Shown here: one piece after another, positions 10,452 through 18,077 of the stretch
Layout: the number at the start of each line of letters is the position of its first letter
Position numbering within the stretch: the stretch's first letter is position 1
Assembly (NCBI GenBank): GCA_049999765.1
Contig: JBNGIQ010001861.1
Span: 1-25,597, forward strand
Origin: Phaeoceros laevis
Taxonomy: Eukaryota; Anthocerotophyta; Anthocerotopsida; Notothyladales
Length of the DNA stretch: 25,597 bases
Direction: 5' to 3'
Translations under genes and position numbers: made by a program
The notes under the pieces: model-generated
What the model was told of the DNA's origin: nothing
The model's database searches: none
What the model saw: only the letters and a program-made list of their open reading frames with translations

Positions 10452-10815
10452 CGAGTCCGATCCCAAATCGGAGTGGGGGGATTCGGGACTGTTTACAAGG
10501 GGAAGCTTGAGCAGCTACCCAGCGAAAGGCAGGGATCGCAGAAGGACAAGGACCAGTTCCTCAACGAGGTGAAAATCTTGTCCACGTTCATCACCGCAAC
10601 CTTGTCCGCCTCCTGGGCTGCTGCTTGGAAAGCAAGGAATCACTTCCAGATGGTGTTCGAGTACTTATGTCCCCAGAGAGGCACACTCCAGGAGCACCTT
10701 CGAGGGCCTTCGATTCCACTGAGCGTCTGCGCATCACATTGCAGACAGCAGAGGCTCTGGCGTATGTCCATGGCGCTGCAAATCCTCCCACAGGGACGTC
10801 AAGTCTTATGTGTAT
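10452..10815 (+). pseudogene. receptor-like kinase N-lobe fragment (pseudogene, part 2, inverted)
   Basis: The plus strand encodes subdomains I to VIb of the same kinase type: the glycine loop IGVGGFGTVYKGKL, DQFLNEVKILST, then in another frame VHHRNLVRLLGCCLESKE, back to QMVFEYLCPQRGTLQEHL, then RLRITLQTAEALAYVHGAAN, and in a third frame SHRDVKS near 10784-10804. At least four frame changes are needed, and the VAVK lysine segment between the glycine loop and helix C is missing. It is therefore dead. With the minus-strand fragment at 10185-10437 it makes nearly one whole kinase domain, cut between subdomains VIb and VII. Confidence 0.85.
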
Positions 10816-11374
10816 TCGAATACACTTGATACAGTTCCAGGAGGAATATACGTAGTTATAGAACAAGAGCATAGAAAATTTCATGGCGAGTCATTTAAAT
10901 TTGCCCTTCCAAGGAACAGCCATACTAAAGTTACTATGAAGTGGTCGCAGCAGGTAGGCCTTGCACCCGGGAGATTTGAGTACCAGACATGCCATAACGT
11001 TGGAACGGATGGGGATGCAACCGTGAGAGATCTGTTTCGTGGTTTGAATCAGTTCCTTGCTCTCCAGTTTTGATGTAAGGTAAAGTCACAAATTTGGGCT
11101 GAACAAACTACGAGTTGGTGTAGTGGAGAATAAGTGATTTCCAACTCTGGCGACTCGACAACGATTAAGTTCCGTCAAATTCGATGACATGATTTGGAGC
11201 AACAGAGGTACTTCCGTCTTTCAGCAGGATGATTTCAAGTAGTCAAGGGCCTATAAAGCAGCGAGAAACTAAGCTTGCGGACACTCATGAATGAAGTGGA
11301 GCCACAGTACCAAGCTGAGCCCAGAATAAATTAGCCCGTAAGGAAGGACTCTGAGAGAATTTCCTGAAACAACA
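10816..11374. other. gene-free stretch
   Basis: An 87-residue open frame (10810-11073, plus) shows no family signal. No continuation of the kinase pseudogene (juxtamembrane, membrane or extracellular region) could be recognised on either strand. The right end should include the 3' untranslated region of the palmitoyltransferase gene. Confidence 0.5.
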
Positions 11375-13520
11375 TTATTCCTTCTTCCGAGAGCCTCCTA
11401 TATAACGAGTTTTCCAGTGAGGAAACAGTACCTCTATGAAATTTCTTCCAATACCTTCGTTGTAAAGGTTGTTTTTCTTTGCAAGAACTGGCGTTTTCTT
11501 CCTCCCACCAAAGGACAGCCATCTGCACTTAGCACGGCCTGTTTCTCGGACATCTTTGGGCACTTGGTCTTCCTCTTGCTTGGCCAGGTGCTCTAGGTAC
11601 CTGAAGTACTGGTCCCATTTGAAGGACTGCAGCAACAGATGATAAAGTTAGAAGGTTCCAGCAACAGTGTCAACTTGCGGTGCTTGTGCAACAAAACGGG
11701 TAGTTAACGTGGTATCCTCGTTGTACCTCATTTGTGGTGGTGTTCGTTGCAACAAGGTATAGATGATAACCAAAAAATCCCATGAGCAAGAAGGAGACTA
11801 CTGTAAGGAACAGAATTAATAGAAGCTGCGTCGAGTAGAATGCCAAAAGCCACTGCAATCAACAGAGGCAGGGAAACCTTATGTTATCGTTGCCAGAGTG
11901 TGGCTTTGGGCCAGAAAAATGAAATATGTATCACCAAAGCTCATGCTTCCCAGACAAGAGACTATATATACCTGGGCGACGTGAAGTACTAGTTCACGAA
12001 CTGGAATGTTCCCTCCGAAGTAGACTGCCAGAAAAACAATGAAGGCTTTCATAGAGAGCTGTATAATAGCTGTAACAAAAGCTGAACAATACAATGCGCA
12101 GTGTCTCAGCAATGATGTGTCTGTTAACTTCACATACATTTCACTGTGGCAACGACCCTTCTATCATGGACCTCGCCAGCCAGTATGGCTATAAGGACAT
12201 ACACTCCGTACCAGCAAAGAAGGGAGTGCCTGCACACCACACAGCATACAAGAGTCACAGTTACAATTAGGTTGAAATGAATTCCAGCAAAACCTTGCAG
12301 GTGTATTCCCCTTACCAGAGAAGAAAAGTCAGGAAATATCGGAGATTATTCTCCCCAATGCAGTTGTTCTGCACATGCTAGAGCACTTCATTAACAGTGA
12401 AGCTCTCTAACCATAAGTGATTGCCAACCACTGCTGCGGCACACAGTCAGACCAACAAATTTGGCAGCAAAAGTAACCTTTCAAGGCTGCAGAGGCATTT
12501 CCAGTGATTGGAAGTTCACAACACTGACCATCCAACCACAATGGTGGTCAAAGCGCGCTATGCACCGATCACAGATGCTGCAGTGCTTGGATCTTGCAGG
12601 ACTGCATTCAGAAGCAGCACAACATAAATTATGAATATCGACCCGACTGTGCACACATTGGATGTCCTTAGGAATTGATGAACACACCGAACAATTTTGC
12701 ATGTTGTACAGATTTTCTCCTCATAAATAATGTTGTCATAAGCATATGTTGACTTGTGCCGAGCCGAAGTTGCAGTCGTGATGGTGCCTGGATCAGAAAA
12801 GCTGGTCACCAGGAACATGAACACTCCAAAACAGACTGCTGCAGTGCCTGTATACCTGAACACAAGGAATCCCGCTACATAAATTTGTGTATGTTGATAT
12901 AGTGAAAGTACTAAACCACCTGCGCTGTCCTCTTAACCATCTATTCACTGTACAGGCAAACAGGACCCTGGTGCAATGCAAGGCCTGCATAACTGAAATT
13001 GCCTACTTGTGTATGGATGGCACATAATATCCGGGAATGAACTTGAAGGATGTATTGATGAGGGTATAGTAGCTGCCGACAAGGATGGCTAAATAAAAAA
13101 CCTGCACAGGGCAACATCCTCCTGTCTCAGCTGAATGGACATGCATCTGGCAAAGCTGAACTGGCACCAGAGTTAATGGATACACGCCTGCAAGAGAGGA
13201 TTTGGCCGTTCACAGCACGCGTGCTCCAGGGAAGCACAGGCTCGCGTACCCCGCTCACCAAAAACCACTCCTACCAGCTTCCTGCATCAAATTAACTGGA
13301 CAGTGAGCTGCAGCTCCTCAATTGCTGCACGTCACAGTGCAACAAGAAATCTGGATCTCACTCACTGGAAGCACTCGCAGGAGCCACTGGTGATCCAATA
13401 GTGAGCACGCTGTACGATGGTGCCTTCAAAAGCGCGGTTTTCCCCGCACAGCAGCACCAAGATGATCATGGGCAAGAGCACCAAATACAGGATCAAGACA
13501 CAGTGCCCTGGATTGATCAT
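11375..13520 (-). CDS. DHHC-type protein S-acyltransferase (PAT17/ZDHHC4-like)
   Basis: Transfers palmitate to protein cysteines at internal membranes. Supported exons (high to low): 13101-13007, 12855-12688, 12601-12529, 12368-12316, 12229-12145, 12058-11972, 11852-11727, 11626-11375; all phases match and give 312 residues. They encode a membrane helix ([13 protein letters not shown]), TSFSDPG (DPG motif), the cysteine-rich domain [20 protein letters not shown], the catalytic [16 protein letters not shown], two more helix regions, and the TTNE (TTxE) motif, followed by a PAT17-like tail ending [18 protein letters not shown] first exon from an ATG at 13520 reads [16 protein letters not shown] and [12 protein letters not shown], like the PAT17 N terminus, and ends at a strong GTGAGT donor near 13369. 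Its junction to 13101 is unresolved: the simple joins disagree in phase, so one small exon may be missing. Confidence 0.9.
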
Positions 13521-13905
13521 CTTGCAAACTGCCCCAGCACCTTCCAGACAAGACTTGCAACGCCAAATTATCTGTGATCGCGTATGTAGACTCGCGCATA
13601 CGGCTGTCCACCATGCTCCAAGAATCCACGGCTGATGAATGCAGACGATAAGTCAAGACCAGTAAAAGAACCCGGGTTCCCGAATCGGATGACCTCCTGT
13701 CTCGTTCCCGGCACGCAAGACGACGACACGATTGCTAAGCGTAGGGCTCCATTCTCCCTACGGTGGCACTAAATTCTGGCAGATCAATCGCTTCACGATG
13801 AGCAACGTCAACTACCATCCATACTACAAAAACCTCCAAGTAACCCCCGTGTGCTAGACGTTCAAGTTGAGAACAGACACTGGTCCTGTTGCGTAGGCTG
13901 GATTG
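13521..13905. promoter_or_regulatory. divergent promoter gap, palmitoyltransferase / p34
   Basis: About 385 bases separate the proposed start codons of two divergently transcribed genes, so both 5' leaders and core promoters must lie here unless upstream exons exist. No convincing TATA box or named element was identified. The palmitoyltransferase frame stays open a little upstream of 13520, so its leader may begin further to the right. Confidence 0.45.
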
Positions 13906-15706
13906 ATGGGGATGGAGATACCAGCGACGGAGGAGAACGTGGAGACAGATGCATCCGTCCTGACTAGCAGGCCCAGCATACTACTGGTCGGGCCCAGGAA
14001 TGTCGGCAAGCGATCCATTTTGAACAGTAATGGCCTGCAGCCTAGCATGATGGTGCTCAGAGTAGACGATCAAGGATTTTTTGCAGGGATCTAAGGTGCC
14101 GTTGTTAGGGTTTTGCAGGATTGACCAGTGGAGCTTCGACAGGAACATCCCCCACAGGGGTCAGTTGCCACGGGTAAGTGGGAAGACACCCTGCTTTCAG
14201 CAAATGCTTGCTTGTACTTGCAATTCGCAGTATCCTCATGAGGAAACACGTCTTTCCGTGATTTCAGATGGACAATTGACACGAAGTACTACACTGCAAG
14301 TGTGTGCATCTGGCTGGGCCGTATTGAAGACAAGCAAATAGACGAAGGCAGTCGGATGCACTCCTTGTCTGGCCATTGTGAGGCACTAGTGATGGTGTTC
14401 GATCTGAGTGATGTAAGTTGTGCAGCTTTGATTTGCACAATGGTGGGGTTGAGAACTCCAGCATGTTTGTGAGGAACCAGGTCAGCAGGCAACTGAAGGT
14501 TTTTGTCTGCATGTTTTCTTTTTCCAGTCGTCATCCTTTGAGGCTATCCAAGCTTGGGCGGATGGAGCAGAGCTGCAGACTTTTGATATTCTGGTGTGTG
14601 TGGGGAACAAGGCAGACCGAGTCCCCGACCACTATGGCCATGTGGAGTACAGGAGACGGCTTCAGAAGCGGGGCGAGTCCTTCAGTGCTCCCGAACCAGA
14701 GTTCATGAACTATGGGCTGGAGAGAACAGAGGGTAGCAGCTTGCTGCAAGAGGACGAGGAATCCTCTGCGGATAAAAGACGTGCTTGCATTCAGTGGTGC
14801 TGTGACAAGGGTATTGAGTACATCGAAGCATGCGCCATAAACGATACCTTCGACCAATGTAGGTTTCTTCTTCCCGATTTTCAAGTTGCTTGGGGAGATT
14901 TTTTCAGCAGGTTGGTGTGTTGTCGATACTGACTGTCTATGTGCGATGATAACAGGCCTGTCAGTGGATGGAGACTCCCAAGGGATTGTCCGTCTCCAGG
15001 GGGCTCTATCTGCCCATATGTGGCCAGGCATGGTGATGAAGCCACTCCAGAAGCTCGGTGATGCACCAGCGAGCACAGCGCCTGAAGGTTAGTGCGTTGA
15101 CCTAACAGTTGTTTAGGCATGTGGATTCGCTCAAAACAAACCATGAGCAGGTATGTAGCAAAAATGCTGAACAAACTTTTGTGCTGGTGCTGGTGCTGGC
15201 AAATTGCAGAAGCATCCAGTGACGAGGAGTCGGACTTCACCATCGAGTATGAGCTCCTGTCCAATGCATCTGGCGAGGAAGCATGGGACTTGGACGAGGA
15301 CCAGCTGAGACTTTCTGACAGGGACTCTACCATCACAATTGACCTACCTGGTTCGGATGCCGCAAGTCACCCTCCGGGTACTACTGCTGCTGTTCAAGAC
15401 TCAGAGGAGCTAAACAACCACATCAGTGCCCTGACAACATCAGACAGGTCCAGTTCTCCGGTGGCGGAACCAATTGGCGACGGACCTGTGGAACTGGCAT
15501 CAGCAGCACTTGGGGACCATGGGCCCGCTCTACCGGAACAGAGGGAACTGGGGGTAGACGATTTGGAAAGGATGATGCAGGACATGGTGTGCCTTCGTGA
15601 AAACATGCGCACCATGTCAGATACCCATCGCAGGGAAATGGCAGCAACGCTAGCAATGCGAATGGCAGCCATGTTCGAAGGGGATGACTACGAATATTTT
15701 GAGTGA
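13906..15706 (+). CDS. AAGAB: alpha/gamma-adaptin-binding protein p34 (AAGAB-type), 6 exons
   Basis: The p34 family binds adaptin subunits and, in animals, assists assembly of AP1/AP2 clathrin adaptors in the cytosol. Exons 13906-14026, 14119-14173, 14268-14412, 14528-14858, 14956-15087 and 15210-15706 join in frame to 426 residues, matching plant homologues in length. Residues 29-37 are a P-loop-like GPRNVGKRS, with Arg before the Ser as in plant relatives. HGWTIDTKYYTASV and VMVFDLSDSSSFEAIQAW follow, then GNKAD at about 133-137 (NKxD guanine-type motif), YIEACAINDTFDQC, and GALSAHMWPGM. An acidic, serine-rich linker leads to the C-terminal p34 helix, VDDLERMMQDMVCLRENMRT and RREMAATLAMRMAAMF. 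The ATG at 13906 is preferred over the one at 13912 only because it is first. No breaks are present. GTPase activity is unproven for this family. Confidence 0.93.
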
Positions 15707-15878
15707 TCCCGAGACCCGACGAGAATATATGCCTTCACTGACATAATTTTGCATACGGTAGTACCAAAAAAGGGAACGAAAAAGCCTGAAAAACCGGAGC
15801 TACCACACCAACGAGATTAGGATTAGCTACGATTCCAACTGCGGTCGGGAAGTCCTCGGGTAACCAAACCCTGCCCTT

Positions 15879-15914
15879 TAGCACACATACATGCCATAGC
15901 ACACATACATGCCA
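15879..15914. repeat. perfect 18-base tandem duplication
   Basis: TAGCACACATACATGCCA is present twice in direct succession, in non-coding DNA downstream of the p34 gene. Confidence 0.95.
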
Positions 15915-16163
15915 ACTCGCTCACGATGAAATTGTGTGCGGCCATGGACAGCGTCTGGACAAGTCCAAGGATCAGTTGCAAGGGTCACCATATTCAAACC
16001 CGGCCACCGACTTGTACACCAATGCCGTTCGGAAGACCAGCTCCAACCTCAACCGTGTTTTCTCCCGAATTTAAAGAACCATCATTGTGCACAATAAGGG
16101 AGGAAGAGGACGCGAATTTGAGAAGGGTTTGGGCTGCGATCTTTCTGTCATCTTCTTGTCACA

Positions 16164-16197
16164 GTGTGGACCGGGCCATCGTGTGGACCGGGCCATC
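16164..16197. repeat. perfect 17-base tandem duplication
   Basis: GTGTGGACCGGGCCATC occurs twice in direct succession. Its GTGTGGACCG core is also found in the dispersed element around 5424-5433, possibly by chance. Confidence 0.95.
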
Positions 16198-16412
16198 AGT
16201 CATAGCATCGTCCTTGACAGATCCTTCCTCATGGCATATTTATTTTGTGCTCAGCTGTATACGCCGACACCCATAATTTGTATCGTCTTCTTTACTACAA
16301 GCAACTAGAGAAGTTGCTGCAGGTGTTGCTCCCCTACCGATGATTGAATGATTCTACTGCTAATCTAGTATACAAAAATTTTCACAAGTACACTGCTCGA
16401 CCTTTGCCTTCA

Positions 16413-17789
16413 CTACGCCAAATCAGCCACCTGAAAGATGAACAGCTGGCCGCTTCTACTTCTGTTGATCCGAATCAGGTCATCAACGTAAACCACTTCC
16501 CACTCGGCACTCTGTTGGAGCGATCTGGGAAGACTGAGTGTAACCGCAGGGATGCCGGAGCCGACCTGGTTCCCAAGTATCTGCTTGGGAACAACAGAGA
16601 AGTGGTCGAAAGACACCAGAGCGGACTGTCCATTTTGGAGACTCTCCCAGCTGCCCTGGATGGCAATGCTGACCACTCCCAGAGGGCCAAGGGAGAGCTC
16701 CGCAGAATTGCGGACTGCACAAAGGCCAGCTAACGACGCAGCATCCCCCGGAGTGACAGTCTGTCGGATGTTTCGCAGCTCCAGGCCGGCAATTCTGCCA
16801 AACTCAGGCTGCGCCTGCGCCTCCCGTTGCTCAGAGACGTAGATGAGGCGCCAGTTGCCAACTACATCTGGATCATCTACCACGGTACTCAGCTCCTCGA
16901 GCTCCTCAACGATGCTCCTCAGCTGCGTTCTTTGAGGGGAAGCAGAATTGCGGGAGGGCTGTAGGGTCAACTCTCCCATGGACTCCACCAGGTCAAGCAG
17001 CTCAGACTTGAGAGCTAATCTGCGCAGCTCCTGGCGGACCAACTCTCCCTTGATGAGGGCCTCCTCCTCTGACACGGCGGCAGCAGCATCCCTGGCCAGC
17101 AGCCTTGCACGGCGTTGTCGGTTCATCTGGATCACCATGGGGATCGCCACTATGGGAGTGAGCACAAACCATCTCTCCCCTAGCGCAACCAGCGCGGAGA
17201 GCTCGTAGGTAGCGAAACTCTCGGCGGCCCCTCCTGCTGCCTCTGCCAGCCCTTGCACAGCTGTTCCGGCGGACTCCGTGAAGGAGAAGGGGTTGAAATC
17301 CATCACGGAGGTGGCGAAGTTCCGCACGCGCGTCACAAACTCGCTCTTCCATTCTTCCCGGATCTTCTCATCGTTGCTGATCACCTGCTTGAGGTCCTTC
17401 CCCAACACCTCAGAAGTCACGGCCGCCGTCTGGCCCGTCACCACTGTGAACAGCTTGTCCACAAACTTGTTGAGTGCCCGACCGCTGTTACCGCCTGAGA
17501 TCTTGTCAAGCACCTCCTCCGCTTGCCGAAGTGACACCGGACCTGCCAAGGCATCGGTGCAGGGACAGGCCCAGAGGTAGGCCGCCAGAACGCTGCCGAC
17601 TACTGCCTGCTGCCATGGCTGCCGGCGATGCGACTCCGGGGAGCTCTGCGCCCTAGCACCACCAGACCCGCGCAGGGTGTAGCGCACCACAGGGAGCTGA
17701 TTGCAGGAACGAGATCTGAAAGGAAATGTAGGAGGCCGGTGGCAGGGCAATGCGATGCCGCTCGATGAGCCCGCTGGCAATCGTATCAT
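16413..17789 (-). CDS. plastid lipid-associated protein / fibrillin, intronless, 458 residues
   Basis: Fibrillins (PAP family) are plastid proteins linked to plastoglobules, thylakoids and lipid or quinone handling. The C-terminal 200 residues fit the family: VVGNWRLIYVSEQREAQA near 309-326 and the closing DDLIRINRSRSGQLFIF at 436-452. Residues 1-50 are rich in Ser, Arg and Pro with almost no acidic residues, like a chloroplast transit peptide. Residues 55-82 form a second signal: RR, a hydrophobic core, then DALA before GPVS, the layout of a thylakoid Tat or Sec lumen signal. A further hydrophobic segment at 207-222 (WFVLTPIVAIPMVIQM) may span a membrane. The central region (about 85-200) is helical and not recognised. 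The start is the ATG at 17789, which gives the full transit peptide. Lack of introns contrasts with most neighbours. Confidence 0.85.
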   Translation of the reverse strand: MIRLPAGSSSGIALPCHRPPTFPFRSRSCNQLPVVRYTLRGSGGARAQSSPESHRRQPWQQAVVGSVLAAYLWACPCTDALAGPVSLRQAEEVLDKISGGNSGRALNKFVDKLFTVVTGQTAAVTSEVLGKDLKQVISNDEKIREEWKSEFVTRVRNFATSVMDFNPFSFTESAGTAVQGLAEAAGGAAESFATYELSALVALGERWFVLTPIVAIPMVIQMNRQRRARLLARDAAAAVSEEEALIKGELVRQELRRLALKSELLDLVESMGELTLQPSRNSASPQRTQLRSIVEELEELSTVVDDPDVVGNWRLIYVSEQREAQAQPEFGRIAGLELRNIRQTVTPGDAASLAGLCAVRNSAELSLGPLGVVSIAIQGSWESLQNGQSALVSFDHFSVVPKQILGNQVGSGIPAVTLSLPRSLQQSAEWEVVYVDDLIRINRSRSGQLFIFQVADLA

Positions 17790-18077
17790 CGTGTTCTCAA
17801 GAATGATAGCGGTCTCAACCGCAAGCTCATGCCGAAGTGCAAAAGCTTCATCTCCTGCCTGCCTGGCCGCGGCGGGGTCTCAAGAAGCAACTTCGCGGAC
17901 GGACCAAATTCAAGCAACGCGGGACTTCTTGTGTGGCAACTTGGGAGCCGTAGGAACCAGCCCTGATAAGGTGGCATGCGGGTGGCCACCAAGTAATTAC
18001 GCCTCGGTGCCTTGGTTTGGTGGAAATGACCGGCTGTCCTTCAGTGGCGCCGCCAGCGGTGTCGATGGACCTTAGGG
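17790..18077. promoter_or_regulatory. divergent promoter gap, fibrillin / PPR
   Basis: Only 288 bases separate the start codons of two divergent genes whose products are both predicted to enter organelles. Both promoters and leaders must fit here. No specific element was identified. Confidence 0.45.

Larger units (their letters stand above)
15707..16412. other. convergent intergenic region, p34 / fibrillin 3' ends
   Basis: Two genes point toward each other across about 700 bases, so this holds both 3' untranslated regions. A 116-residue open frame on the plus strand (15926-16276) lacks any family signal. Two short tandem duplications are listed separately. Confidence 0.5.

Noticed and set aside
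14531-15336. 181- and 151-residue open frames antisense to the p34 gene
   Set aside because: They overlap exons and introns of a well-supported gene and show no family match.
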